Source: Nitrospinaceae bacterium (GTDB taxonomy: Bacteria; Nitrospinota; Nitrospinia; Nitrospinales; VA-1). From it: 39,735 nucleotides of DNA. A model generated the notes under the pieces. It was not told the DNA's origin, made no database searches, and worked only from the letters and a program-made list of their open reading frames with translations. Positions 8,677-18,671 of the stretch are shown here, one piece after another. Numbering within the stretch: the stretch's first letter is position 1; each line of letters opens with the position of its first letter. A program made the position numbers and the translations under genes. The stretch lies in assembly GCA_029261455.1 (NCBI GenBank), contig JAJDBH010000117.1:1-39735 (forward strand), in the 5' to 3' direction.

Positions 8677-9828
8677 TTGAACAAAAACTTCATAAAGCTA
8701 TTGCTCCTGTTGACATTTTTCTTTCTGTTTGATTCTACCTTGTGGGCTTTTGATTCGAGTTTTGAGGGTAGGTTTAGAGTTGGCAGTCAATTTGTGTTTG
8801 AGAGCCCTTATTTCCATAAAGATTTCGATAGTGAATTAGAATTACGACTGGGGCTACTGGGGAACCTGATTGAAAAAGAGGGTTGGGTTCTCGACTATGA
8901 ATTATCTGCGGATGCGAGGCAGGCCGATGGCCCAAGCGTACAGTCGAGATTTTTCCCGGAAACGGATGTGGATTTTTTCCGCGCCTGGCTTCGCTTGGAT
9001 AATGGGAACTTGAAAATCAGAGGCGGGCGGCAAAAAATTCTTTTTGGCTCTGGGACTATTTATCGTCCGCTTGGACTTTTTGACACCCGAAATGTGACCG
9101 GCGTTATTCCTCAGACCAGAGGGGTGGATGGAGTTCGCATTACTCAGTTCCAGTCTGACACGGCTCTTATTGAAGGGTGGATAGTCCCTGCAAAAAAAGA
9201 CAGTGCCATGATTGTTGGAATGCGCGGGGAAATGTTACTGGAGGATGCCGAAGTTGGTGTTGTGTTCCAATATCATCCAGAGTCTGATTTGAAGGATTTA
9301 CCCGGTTTTGATCAGGAAATGGTCCAGATGGGATATCATATAAAAGGAGAAAGTGAATTTGGCTTCTGGAATGAAAGTCGTTTGGATATAGAAATGAAGA
9401 CTTCCTCACCGGTTCGATTCGACACTGTTTTGGGAGTGGACTATACTTTTGATATTGGTGAAGGTTTGCATGTGTTGGCGGAGTATTTTATCTCTACCCA
9501 GCAAAAAGACTTTACCTTGCTTGATGCAAAGGGACAGCGAACTTTTCAGCAAATTGGCATTTCTTTTGACCAGCCGGTAGGGATAGATTTTAAGTGGCAG
9601 GTGTTTGGGCTCTATGATTTACGGGATAAAAGTTTTCAGTGGGTCCCACAAGTTGAATATGCGCTGACCGATGCTTTATTTCTTTACGCTCATGGCCGGG
9701 TAGGGGGAACCGTGAAGACGGGAAAAAAAGATGGACGCTTGTTTCGCAAGACTGAATCATTTAATGGAACGGAGTCTTTTGTGGGGTTGACTCTGGTAGG
9801 TTATTTTTCTGGGATATTTATAAAATGA
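8677..9828 (+). CDS. Outer-membrane beta-barrel (porin/alginate-export-like) protein, TTG start
   Basis: Signal peptide then alternating amphipathic strands (LELRLGLLGNL, LKIRGGRQKILFGSGTIYRPLGLF); overlaps the downstream ABC gene start. Confidence 0.6.
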   Translation: MNKNFIKLLLLLTFFFLFDSTLWAFDSSFEGRFRVGSQFVFESPYFHKDFDSELELRLGLLGNLIEKEGWVLDYELSADARQADGPSVQSRFFPETDVDFFRAWLRLDNGNLKIRGGRQKILFGSGTIYRPLGLFDTRNVTGVIPQTRGVDGVRITQFQSDTALIEGWIVPAKKDSAMIVGMRGEMLLEDAEVGVVFQYHPESDLKDLPGFDQEMVQMGYHIKGESEFGFWNESRLDIEMKTSSPVRFDTVLGVDYTFDIGEGLHVLAEYFISTQQKDFTLLDAKGQRTFQQIGISFDQPVGIDFKWQVFGLYDLRDKSFQWVPQVEYALTDALFLYAHGRVGGTVKTGKKDGRLFRKTESFNGTESFVGLTLVGYFSGIFIK

Positions 9829-10535
9829 GTGAAACTTTAATCACACTCGAACGGGTGTGCAAAGTGTATCAAGTCGGCGAGGAAAACTTCACCGCTTTAA
9901 ACGATGTTAGTTTGGAAGTGGGCGCAGGTGCGTTTATGTCCTTTGTAGGCCCTTCGGGTTCTGGGAAAACTACCGTGTTGAATTTGATAGGAGGTCTGGA
10001 CCGACCAACAACAGGGAACATTATTTTCAAAGGGGCCAATCTTGAAAAAATGAGCCGGGATCAATTGGCGGCATACCGCAGGGAAAACATTGGATTCATT
10101 TTCCAAACTTATAACCTGCTTCCTGTTTATTCGGTTTATGAAAATGTTCTTTTTCCATTAATTCTGAACGGGCAAAAAGAGAGTGAGGTTAGAGAACGGG
10201 TTAATGCAATGGTCGCCAAGGTAGGCCTGGAAGATCAGGTTAATAAAAAACCGGCGCAGTTGTCAGGCGGGCAATGCCAGCGCGTAGCGATAGCCAGAGC
10301 ATTGGTCAAAGACCCCTTGCTGATTCTTGCAGATGAACCGACAGCTAACCTCGACTCGGAGAACTCGCGCCAGATTCTAGAGTTGATGCAAGAACTCAAT
10401 CATGAGTACAAAGCGGCAGTGATTTTTTCGACACATGATGAAAGGGTGACTCGATATATTCGTAGAGAAGTTCGACTGGAAGACGGCAGGGTGAGCTGGG
10501 ACAAGCGTAGAAATGGCAAGGAGATAGAATCTTGA
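9825..10535 (+). CDS. ABC transporter ATP-binding protein (LolD/MacB family)
   Basis: Walker A GPSGSGKT, signature [15 protein letters not shown], Walker [14 protein letters not shown]. Confidence 0.93.
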   Translation: MSETLITLERVCKVYQVGEENFTALNDVSLEVGAGAFMSFVGPSGSGKTTVLNLIGGLDRPTTGNIIFKGANLEKMSRDQLAAYRRENIGFIFQTYNLLPVYSVYENVLFPLILNGQKESEVRERVNAMVAKVGLEDQVNKKPAQLSGGQCQRVAIARALVKDPLLILADEPTANLDSENSRQILELMQELNHEYKAAVIFSTHDERVTRYIRREVRLEDGRVSWDKRRNGKEIES

Positions 10536-11701
10536 ATTGGGATATTGCCAATAAGAACTTCTACCGCCAGGGATTGCGAGCTTTTTTGAATGTGCTGGTG
10601 ACGGCACTTTCCATCATCGCTCTTATTTTCATGCTGTCTTTGTTAAATGGATTTCAGGCACAAGCGACGCGAAACTTGGTCTCGACAGATGTTGGTGGAG
10701 GTCATTACCGAGTTCCCGGTCTCGATATTCTAACTCCCACAGAGTGGGAAGATTTCACCATGACTGTGCCACCTGTATTGGCAAGTCTTCCGAAAACTGA
10801 CAAGGCTGAAGTATTAGTCCAACAGGGCCAGTTATATCCAAACCGCCGATTATTTCCGGTGCAGTTGCGTGGTATTGAAATGGATCAGTCTCTTCTTAGT
10901 TTACCGTTAGCAGGTTTGAAGTTGTATGACGACAAGTTGAGAGATGTGATCCCTGCTGTTGTTGGAGTCAAAATGGCCCGCAAAGCGCATTTGAAAAAAG
11001 GCGATACGGTGGTTTTGAAATGGCGAGATAAAGGCGGTGCAGTGGATGCTCGTGATGTGTTGATCGTTGATGTGGGAGACATCATCAATCCACGAGTCGA
11101 TGATGGAGTTGTCTGGTTACGGTTAGACCATTTAAGAACCATGACAGATCGTGAAAATGAAGTGAGTTGGGTGGCGGTGCGTGAGTTTCTGGGGCCTGTG
11201 CAGGGGTTCGAGTTTCATGGCATTGAATTACTCATGTCCGACTTGCTGGCTCTTTTGCGTCAAGATCGAATCAACTCTAAAATTCTTTGGGGAATATTGA
11301 TGGTCCTTGTCTGCACGAGTGTGTTCAACACGCAGATCCTGAATATTTTTAAAAGGCAGAAAGAAATTGGGACCTTGATGGCGTTGGGCATGGCGCCTGG
11401 GCGGATTGTAAGAATATTTACTTTGGAGGGTGTGCTCGCGGCTTTTTGGGCCCTGGTGTTGGCGTTGTTTTTGGGAGTGCCTTTTTTTATCTGGTTTCAA
11501 GGTGTTGGTTTTGATGTGTCGCATTTAAGTGAAGCGTCGTTTCCAATAAGAGAGACTATTTACCCAGATTACCAGCCGCGAGAAATTTTAGTTTCAGTTC
11601 TCATTGTTTTTGCTTTGATCATTGCTTCAGCTTGGGTGCCGGTGAAGAAAATCATCCGGCTGGACCCGACTCTGGCTTTGAGGGGGAGGGCGATCACTTG
11701 A
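10532..11701 (+). CDS. ABC transporter permease (FtsX/MacB/LolC-like)
   Basis: N-terminal TM, periplasmic domain, FKRQKEIGTLMALGMAPGRIVRIFTLEG FtsX motif, terminal TMs. Overlaps the previous ORF. Confidence 0.88.
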   Translation: MNWDIANKNFYRQGLRAFLNVLVTALSIIALIFMLSLLNGFQAQATRNLVSTDVGGGHYRVPGLDILTPTEWEDFTMTVPPVLASLPKTDKAEVLVQQGQLYPNRRLFPVQLRGIEMDQSLLSLPLAGLKLYDDKLRDVIPAVVGVKMARKAHLKKGDTVVLKWRDKGGAVDARDVLIVDVGDIINPRVDDGVVWLRLDHLRTMTDRENEVSWVAVREFLGPVQGFEFHGIELLMSDLLALLRQDRINSKILWGILMVLVCTSVFNTQILNIFKRQKEIGTLMALGMAPGRIVRIFTLEGVLAAFWALVLALFLGVPFFIWFQGVGFDVSHLSEASFPIRETIYPDYQPREILVSVLIVFALIIASAWVPVKKIIRLDPTLALRGRAIT

Positions 11702-12993
11702 TCAGTTTTTGGTTTCGAGGATTGATGCGTGACAAAGCCCGATTTTTATTCCCTTTTAGCGTCGTGGCGATTGGGGTGGCATTAGTGGTGGCTTTAGTTG
11801 GGTTCATGGAGGGGGTTTTCATGGGCATGATAGACATGACCGCCAATCTGGACTCAGGCCACTTACGTCTGGTGAATAAAGCTTTTTATGATGAGGAACA
11901 TTTACGTCCATTGGACCGTGCTCTTGCCAGCCAAAGAGAAACACGTGAATGGTTGTTGAAGAACTCTAAAGCGGAAGTGGACTGGGCACCGAGAATTCGT
12001 TGGGGTGCGATTTTGGATGTGCCCGATGAACAGGGTGAAACTCGCTCGCAAACACCAGTAGTGGGAATGGGGCTGGATTTAAAGTCTCCAAACTCCAATG
12101 AAATAGATAGGCTTCGATTAAAGTCATCTCTCGTTGCAGGAACCCTTCCTAAAGGGGTCAATGAAATGTTGATGGGAGTTCAACTGGCAGAGGTTCTTGA
12201 CGCTTCGGTGGGGCAATCCATCACTTTACTCGGACAGTCTTTCGATGGCGGGATGGTGGCCGATAACTATAAAATTTCAGGTCTTGTCCGCTTTGGGATC
12301 ACCGCCATGGATAAGAAGATGGTGCTGATTGATCTGGTCGACGCACAGAATACTTTTTATATGGAAGATATGGTGACCGACTGGCTAGGCTATTTCCCAC
12401 CTAGCACCGATTTTGATCGCTATGAAGAAATCAAAGGGAGCATAAGTGCGAGTTTGGCTGACTGGACCCCACCAAAGGATTGGGCGAAAGACGATTCCCC
12501 TATTGTACTCAGCATTCGTGACCAGCAAAATATTGGGGCGATCATGGATAAGTTCCGAGTGATTAAAGGATTCGTAGTGGGAATTTTCACCTTCCTCATG
12601 GTTCTGGTGCTATGGAATGCCGGTATTCTAAGCGGCATCCATCGTTACGGAGAAATGGGGCTGCGCCTGGCTTTTGGCGAACCTCATTGGCGGGTGATCA
12701 TGACTCTGGCAATAGAAGGTCTGTGGATAGGTTTTCTTGGTTCGGTTGTCGGGTCGTTATTCGGTGGGTCGTTTGCATGGTACCTTCAGGAAGTGGGGTT
12801 AAATATGGGCGACAGTTTCGCTCAAACCGGGTTGATGATCAACGATGTGGTGCGGGCGCGTGTGACGGTGGGGGGATTTATCCAGGGAATCGTGCCTGGA
12901 GTTTTTGCCAGTGTTGCCGGCACACTTGTCGCCAGTATGGCAATTTTTCAACGCTCGGAAGCTAACTTGTTCCGCGAATTGGAAGCGGGGTAA
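11698..12993 (+). CDS. ABC transporter permease (FtsX/MacB/LolE-like), probable TTG start
   Basis: ORF in track starts at 11632, but LISFWFRGLMRDKARFLFPFSVVAIGVALVVALVGFMEG from TTG 11698 (overlapping the upstream TGA) is the expected N-terminus; RYGEMGLRLAFGEPHWRVIMTLAIEG FtsX motif. Confidence 0.82.
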   Translation: MISFWFRGLMRDKARFLFPFSVVAIGVALVVALVGFMEGVFMGMIDMTANLDSGHLRLVNKAFYDEEHLRPLDRALASQRETREWLLKNSKAEVDWAPRIRWGAILDVPDEQGETRSQTPVVGMGLDLKSPNSNEIDRLRLKSSLVAGTLPKGVNEMLMGVQLAEVLDASVGQSITLLGQSFDGGMVADNYKISGLVRFGITAMDKKMVLIDLVDAQNTFYMEDMVTDWLGYFPPSTDFDRYEEIKGSISASLADWTPPKDWAKDDSPIVLSIRDQQNIGAIMDKFRVIKGFVVGIFTFLMVLVLWNAGILSGIHRYGEMGLRLAFGEPHWRVIMTLAIEGLWIGFLGSVVGSLFGGSFAWYLQEVGLNMGDSFAQTGLMINDVVRARVTVGGFIQGIVPGVFASVAGTLVASMAIFQRSEANLFRELEAG

Positions 12994-12994
12994 A

Positions 12995-13750
12995 ATGATA
13001 TTTATGAGAAACAAAATCGCATCTGCTCTGGTCTGTATTTATATGCTTGTGACACCATGCCACGCAGAAGAGATAGATGCCCAAAAACTGCTGGAGCAGG
13101 TGGACGATAATTTGTGGGCCAACACCAAGTTTATTACCGGGCGGCTCATCATCGACAATGGGCGTAAAGTCCGCACCCTGGTTCAGGACTCGTGGATGGA
13201 GGGCGTGGATCGTTCTTACAGCCATTACAAATCTCCAGCTCGTGAAAAGGGCACTAAAATGCTCAAGATCGCCGGTAAGCTCTGGATGTATACCCCACGC
13301 ACAGACCGAAAGATATTGATCGCCGGTCATCTTCTGCGACAGTCAATGATGGGCAGTGACCTTTCTTATGAAGATATGATGGAAGACCACAAGTTGAGCC
13401 GCTCTTATTCTGCTACTCATGAAGGCTTCGAGGAACTTTCCGGTACTCGGTGTGCGATTTTGAAACTGGTTGCACGAGATAAGAAGACAACTTACCAGAC
13501 CCGCAAAGTCTGGATTAGCCCGAAGAGGAAGACTGTCTTGAAAGAGGAACGCTTTGCCAAAAGTGGAAAACTACTTAAGAGAATCATGTTTAAGGACTAC
13601 GAACAAATCGGTGAGCGCTTGTTCCCCCGCACGATGGTATTCCGCGATATGCTCAAAGAAAACACCCAGACCACCTATAAGTTTGATGTCATCAAATTTG
13701 ATGTTGAAATCCCAAAGAAATACTTTTCCCAAAGTATTTTGAAGAGGTAA
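12995..13750 (+). CDS. Outer membrane lipoprotein-sorting (LolA-like) protein
   Basis: Probable start MIFMRNKIASALVCIYMLVTPCHAEE; YTPRTDRKILIAGHLLRQSMMGSDLSYEDM typical of LolA-like lipoprotein-sorting proteins. Confidence 0.78.
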   Translation: MIFMRNKIASALVCIYMLVTPCHAEEIDAQKLLEQVDDNLWANTKFITGRLIIDNGRKVRTLVQDSWMEGVDRSYSHYKSPAREKGTKMLKIAGKLWMYTPRTDRKILIAGHLLRQSMMGSDLSYEDMMEDHKLSRSYSATHEGFEELSGTRCAILKLVARDKKTTYQTRKVWISPKRKTVLKEERFAKSGKLLKRIMFKDYEQIGERLFPRTMVFRDMLKENTQTTYKFDVIKFDVEIPKKYFSQSILKR

Positions 13751-13880
13751 GAAAGTTTTGCTTCCCCTTCCACGAAGGTGGGTCGGAGGGGTTTGCCTTA
13801 TCTCACCGTTTGACAACGCGATTCTGCAGGTTTAAACTTAATAAATAACCCAAGTTTATTAACTTAGCAGGAGGTGCTTT

Positions 13881-14048
13881 ATGAAAATTATAAAGAAACC
13901 AGTAGACTTTGTGGTGAAACAACTGCAAAGCAAACGTTATCATGTAAAAAAACAAGATAACAAGAAAGCCTATGATCGCGAGAGATCCAAGAAGGAATTC
14001 AGGACTGAGCTAAACGATTCTGTGAGAAAAGATCGTTTAGCCGCCTGA
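13881..14048 (+). CDS. 55-aa highly basic protein of unknown function
   Basis: MKIIKKPVDFVVKQLQSKRYHVKKQDNKKAYDRERSKKEFRTELNDSVRKDRLAA; strong Shine-Dalgarno AGGAGGTG just upstream. Below the length cutoff of the ORF track. Confidence 0.7.
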   Translation: MKIIKKPVDFVVKQLQSKRYHVKKQDNKKAYDRERSKKEFRTELNDSVRKDRLAA

Positions 14049-14079
14049 ATTCCCCTCCTTCTTTTCTCCCCTATAGTCT

Positions 14080-15048
14080 TCACTCGTTCTTCTCACCTAG
14101 TCGTTCAATAAAAGCCAGCGAATACATCAGATCCATTAAATGTTTTTCGGAACTGCCGAAGGTAGATTGAGTCTCTTCTGTTTTCAAGCTCACTTCATGA
14201 CCTCTTTGTATGAGGTGGTAGATCAACGATGCGGCTTCGCTCACGCGTTCTTCCAGAACGTCTTCTTGAATCGGCTGGTTTGTAGTGGGGTTGGTCAGGG
14301 TCAAAAAAACTGTATAACTTTGCAGGTTGTGACTCTGAAACTCTTTTACTCTCAAATTGCCTGTCTTGGCTGAAGATTTCCAGTGTACGGAGCTCAATGA
14401 ATCGCCGGGCTGAAATTCTCTCACCGCATGCAGTTCTTCCCCTCTTGGTTGCACGCTACCTTCTCCTTCTATTCCGGTCTCTGATTGATCGGGAAGTTTA
14501 ATTGGATGAATAGCAGGGAAAACCACAGCCTCTAAATTAAAGGGGATGGTTTTGGTTTTATAGAAAAATCCGAAAGGGAAACGGGTTGCCAGTCGACATG
14601 TGGCTATTTTTAAATGTCCGCGTTTTTGTGCTGTCAGCATCACCTGTTTATCAATGGTTGACCCGGAGGGAATGAAAAAGAAATAGGGCTCGGGTTCTAG
14701 TGTGAAAGGTTGACGGGATTGAGCCGGTTTAATGCGAATGGAGTAAGAAGGTTCCCATTTTTTGTGATTACTGAGTTTTAGTTTTAGAACACCGTGCTCC
14801 CGAGCATAGAGAAAAGCAGGTGCTTCGCCCTGAACGCTGAGTTTTTTTAAACTCATTTCAGACAGAATCCCAGAGACGACGATAAAACTACAACACATTG
14901 CCAGGATCAGATATAAAAGATTGTTGCCAGTGTTGATCGCGCCAAGTCCTACCCCGATCAAAATAATGATGAAGCCCAAACCTTCTCGAGTCAGTTGCAG
15001 GGTACGATTATGCAGGGCAATAGTGAAAAGGGAACGGGTGCTGGTCAT
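14080..15048 (-). CDS. DUF58-domain protein
   Basis: Two N-terminal TMs and GEELHAVREFQPGDSLSSVHWKSSAKTGNLRVKEF (DUF58 signature). The ORF extends to 15174, but MTSTRSLFTIALHNRT is the likelier start, just after the MoxR stop. Confidence 0.88.
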   Translation of the reverse strand: MTSTRSLFTIALHNRTLQLTREGLGFIIILIGVGLGAINTGNNLLYLILAMCCSFIVVSGILSEMSLKKLSVQGEAPAFLYAREHGVLKLKLSNHKKWEPSYSIRIKPAQSRQPFTLEPEPYFFFIPSGSTIDKQVMLTAQKRGHLKIATCRLATRFPFGFFYKTKTIPFNLEAVVFPAIHPIKLPDQSETGIEGEGSVQPRGEELHAVREFQPGDSLSSVHWKSSAKTGNLRVKEFQSHNLQSYTVFLTLTNPTTNQPIQEDVLEERVSEAASLIYHLIQRGHEVSLKTEETQSTFGSSEKHLMDLMYSLAFIERLGEKNE

Positions 15049-15065
15049 TTCAACACGTTTCCAAG

Positions 15066-16010
15066 CTAAACGGGCACGGAGACTTGCTCTAAAATCTGCT
15101 GGATGATGGCAGCGGTATCGGCGAAACGTCTCTTGTGCGACAGGTTGTGAGACTGAGGAATGACCCGGTGACACAATACCGGTACGGCCAGATGCTTGAC
15201 ATCATCAGGAGTACAGTAATCTCGTCCGCTGACCAATGCCCAGGCCCGAAGTGCTTGTTGAAAGATCAAGCCTCCACGCGGACTCACGCCCAGTGCGAGG
15301 TCGGGGCATTCTCTAGTTGCTGTGATGATGTTGAGGATGTAGTCGGTCAAGACGGGTTCTATTTTTATGGTATCGACCAGAGCCTGAAGTTTTAAAACTT
15401 CTTCTTTTTCCAGAACGGTTTGCACGCTTGCTGGGCCGGGCCGTGTAGATTGTTCCTGTAATAGCCGTCGTTCGTCATCTTGCGAAGGATAGCCCATGGA
15501 CATATAAAACATGAAACGGTCCAACTGCGATTCTGGCAGAGGGTAGGCCCCCTGGCTTTCTATCAGGTTCTGGGTGGCGATGACCATGAAGGGCTCGTCA
15601 AGAATATAGGTATTGTTGTCGGCAGAAATTTGTTTTTCGTTCATTGCTTCCAGCAGGGCACTTTGGGTGCGCGGTGTGGAGCGATTAATTTCATCAGCCA
15701 GAACAATGTTTGCGAACAGGGGACCTTTTTGAAAGTGAAAACATTTTTCTTCTTGGTCGTAAATGGAAATGCCGGTGATATCTGCGGGCAAGAGATCGTT
15801 TGTGAATTGGATGCGTTTGAAATCCAAGTGCAGTGAGTTGGCAAGACAATGGGCCAGGGATGTTTTGCCTACTCCGGGAACGTCTTCAATAAGCAGATGA
15901 CCTTTGGCTAGAAGGCAGGTGATAGCGAGGTCAATGGTTTCGCTTTTACCAAAAATAACTTGCTCAATATTTTTTCTGAGCCGACTCAGGCTTTCCCCTG
16001 CCGACTTCAT
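15066..16010 (-). CDS. MoxR-family AAA+ ATPase
   Basis: GHLLIEDVPGVGKTSLAHCLA, VLADEINRSTPRTQSALLEAMNEKQ, ATQNLIESQGAYPLPESQLDRFMF. Confidence 0.95.
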   Translation of the reverse strand: MKSAGESLSRLRKNIEQVIFGKSETIDLAITCLLAKGHLLIEDVPGVGKTSLAHCLANSLHLDFKRIQFTNDLLPADITGISIYDQEEKCFHFQKGPLFANIVLADEINRSTPRTQSALLEAMNEKQISADNNTYILDEPFMVIATQNLIESQGAYPLPESQLDRFMFYMSMGYPSQDDERRLLQEQSTRPGPASVQTVLEKEEVLKLQALVDTIKIEPVLTDYILNIITATRECPDLALGVSPRGGLIFQQALRAWALVSGRDYCTPDDVKHLAVPVLCHRVIPQSHNLSHKRRFADTAAIIQQILEQVSVPV

Positions 16011-16729
16011 TTCTTTAGCTCTTTAAGAACTTTTTTCATGTCTTCATGGACTGCTTTACGATTTTCCAGAGTGTAGAACCGTATCAGGTAGGACGGGTGA
16101 AGAGTGAGCATTAACTTGATGCCTGCATATTCATGCCAGGTGCCGCGTTCCTTCGTGATCGGCACAGACCTTCCCAGAAGTGTGGAAGATGCGGGTTTGC
16201 CCAGAGCGACAATGACTTTGGGTTTGATAGCTTGTAACTGTTGAATGAGAAAAGGATTGCAGGCTTCGATTTCTTCAGTTTCCGGGTCGCGGTTGCCTGG
16301 CGGGCGACACTTGACGATGTTGCAGATATAGGTGTCTTTTTCCCGGTTCAGGCCCATACCTTTTTCAATGATCTCTGTCAGTTTTTTCCCGGCTCGGCCT
16401 ATGAAAGGGAGCCCTTGCTCGTCCTCATCGGCTCCCGGTCCTTCTCCGACAAATACTAGATCGGCATTTGGGTTTCCTGACCCGAATACGATATTCTTTC
16501 TTGTTTCTGAAAGCTTGCAGCGGGTGCAGTCTCCCAGTTCTTTTTGTACAGCTTTCAGAGATTTATTTTTAGCCATTTCGTTGGGTGATTGGGAAGGTTG
16601 CGCCGTCCCTTGTTGGACATTGGCAAACAATTCCGCCTCGCAGGGGATTTCTGTATATCCCACGTCTTTTAAGTGGATAAGATAATCTTTTAATTCTCTT
16701 ATTAGAGGTTCTCGTTTTGGTGTTTCCAT
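16007..16729 (-). CDS. Family 4 uracil-DNA glycosylase (4Fe-4S)
   Basis: CTRCKLSETRKNIVFGSGNPNADLVFVGEGPGADEDEQGLPFIGRAGKKL...NIVKCRPPGNRDP...LTLHPSYLIR. Start probably METPKREP rather than 16768. Confidence 0.93.
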   Translation of the reverse strand: METPKREPLIRELKDYLIHLKDVGYTEIPCEAELFANVQQGTAQPSQSPNEMAKNKSLKAVQKELGDCTRCKLSETRKNIVFGSGNPNADLVFVGEGPGADEDEQGLPFIGRAGKKLTEIIEKGMGLNREKDTYICNIVKCRPPGNRDPETEEIEACNPFLIQQLQAIKPKVIVALGKPASSTLLGRSVPITKERGTWHEYAGIKLMLTLHPSYLIRFYTLENRKAVHEDMKKVLKELKK

Positions 16730-16986
16730 ATCAAAGCTAAGAATAGCAAACAGGAGTAAATAAAACAAACCATTACGAGTGTATTACCTATTGAAGGAAT
16801 AAAAAATATTTAAAAGTATCTATTTAAGGGTGCTTATTTAAGATGCTGTGAATAGGGTGAAGTGTGGAGGGGTAAGAGTTGTTTTAAGGCTCAAAACCTG
16901 TTATCTCTTTGAATCACAGTTGAAGTTTTAAGCTAAATAGGGTTTAATGAGTTATCTTTAGCTGATTTTTAAGGGTTTAGAAATTT

Positions 16987-17412
16987 ATGGGCTTGCGACC
17001 AAATATCCGAATATTTCAGACCTTGCTCATGCTCGGTGCTTTCTTTTTATTGGCTTCCGTAGCGCAGGCTGGGTCTTCGCATCATCACCATGCAGATGTG
17101 TCGCCCTTTGATAAAATCCAAAAATATGAGCCCTTACATTGCCTTTTAAGCATGCACCAGCATTTATTAAATACCCCATGCCCTCATAAAGTTCGGAGCG
17201 GGGAAAACGCCGGGCAAATGATTCGCTCTGATTGTGGTTCTTCGTCAGAGACTGCTAATGCTTCTGGTGCATCTATAGCCAAAAATTTATTTAAAGACAT
17301 AAATCATGATGGTTTTTTTCCTTTGCAACTTTGTTCGAGAATAAAACCACCTTCGTATATCCTAAGCCAGAACTACCCTCGATCTATCGATCATCCCCCA
17401 CAACACATCTGA
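16987..17412 (+). CDS. His/Cys-rich exported protein of unknown function
   Basis: Signal peptide MLGAFFLLASVAQA followed by GSSHHHHADVSPF, EPLHCLLSMHQHLLNTPCPHK. Confidence 0.6.
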   Translation: MGLRPNIRIFQTLLMLGAFFLLASVAQAGSSHHHHADVSPFDKIQKYEPLHCLLSMHQHLLNTPCPHKVRSGENAGQMIRSDCGSSSETANASGASIAKNLFKDINHDGFFPLQLCSRIKPPSYILSQNYPRSIDHPPQHI

Positions 17413-17538
17413 ACATTTTGACAGGCTGAAATTAAAGCGGTAGTGCGCTCACCCGAGCGTGAGTTGTTCTGAACCGTTTGTCTGTCACACCTTCAATAGT
17501 CTTACTATTTTTAATTCTGTTTTCACTGGAGGAGTTTT

Positions 17539-18669
17539 ATGTTCAAGAGCAAAGTTGTGTTGTTTTTCAGCATTATCATGTTGACTTGGGTCTCTGTAGC
17601 CCAGGCTTATATAGGGCTGTGTTGTGCCCATTGTGGTGGCAATATGCCACTCAATATTATGGGGGGAGGTATCCCTGAGCCCAAGGAATTCCGGTTCAAG
17701 CTCAGCCAAATGATTATGGAAATGGGTCCACTTCGTGATGGTACGAATGATATTTCTAATGAAGAAATTTCAGGTCCAGCCAATGGTAATACTTATCCTG
17801 CCCTTCCTACTGATATGCAAATGTATATGACTATGATTGGTGCCGCATACTCTTTCTCCGATGATTTTGCTGTGATGGGCATGGCAAGTTATATCGAAAA
17901 TACCATGCATATGAATATAAGAAATGGGAATGATTTTACGATGACTTCCGGTGGGGTTGGAGATGTGACCTTGCTGGGTAAATATCGAGCCTATAAAAAT
18001 GATAATCTTGTTCCCACAAAACAGGTATCGGTTTTGTTTGGTTTATCGCTTCCATCTGGATCAATCAACAAGAAGTTCAGCAATCATACTAATGATTTAT
18101 TTAATGGATCACTTCTTCCATATAAGATGCAACTGGGTAGCGGAACAGTTGATCCGATCATTGGTTTGACCTATCAAGGCTCGCGCGATCCTTTCTGGTG
18201 GGGGTTCAACACCCAGTTGGAAGCCCATATCTATGATAATGAGCAGGGCTATAGTCGGGCGGATGAGTTACGTTATGATTTGTATGCGATGAAACAGGTT
18301 CATGACAAGGTGGTTGTTCATGCTCAGTTAAATGGTTGGTACGAGGGGAAGTTCAGCGATGAGGCAAATGATGGAAAGTTTTTAGGAGCGGGTCGAAATG
18401 GTTTGTTGTCGACTGGTGGTCTTATTAGCCCCTTGTACGATCCTGACAATTATGGCGGACATAAGCTGCATTTTGGTTTGGGAGTTCAGTTCCAACCCAT
18501 TCCTTTGCATATTATGGAATTGACGGCCAGTGTTCCGATTCATCAAAACTTGAATGGTCCACAGTTGGCGGATAACTGGATGGTTCAGTTCACTTATTAC
18601 GCTGAAGTTCCAACAAAGAACAGCAGGCGTTATAAAGGTTTCAATCCACCTAAATCACTGGGCTTCTAG
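17539..18669 (+). CDS. Met-rich outer-membrane transporter-like protein with CCAHCGGNM motif
   Basis: Signal peptide ...VSVAQA; YIGLCCAHCGGNMPLNIMGGGIPEPKEFRF; MQMYMTMIGAAYSFSDDFAVMGMASYIENTMHMNI; beta-strand-rich. SD ggaggagt upstream. Confidence 0.65.
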   Translation: MFKSKVVLFFSIIMLTWVSVAQAYIGLCCAHCGGNMPLNIMGGGIPEPKEFRFKLSQMIMEMGPLRDGTNDISNEEISGPANGNTYPALPTDMQMYMTMIGAAYSFSDDFAVMGMASYIENTMHMNIRNGNDFTMTSGGVGDVTLLGKYRAYKNDNLVPTKQVSVLFGLSLPSGSINKKFSNHTNDLFNGSLLPYKMQLGSGTVDPIIGLTYQGSRDPFWWGFNTQLEAHIYDNEQGYSRADELRYDLYAMKQVHDKVVVHAQLNGWYEGKFSDEANDGKFLGAGRNGLLSTGGLISPLYDPDNYGGHKLHFGLGVQFQPIPLHIMELTASVPIHQNLNGPQLADNWMVQFTYYAEVPTKNSRRYKGFNPPKSLGF

Positions 18670-18671
18670 AA

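Noticed and set aside
12612-12965. 117-aa plus-strand ORF overlapping the second ABC permease
   Set aside because: Out-of-frame overlap with a clear FtsX-type permease; Arg/Trp/Gly-rich translation typical of a shadow frame.
17440-17465. CGCTC-ACCC-GAGCG / CTCAC-CCGAGC-GTGAG overlapping hairpins upstream of the Met-rich OMP as a riboswitch
   Set aside because: Short alternative stems only; no match to any riboswitch core I recognise.
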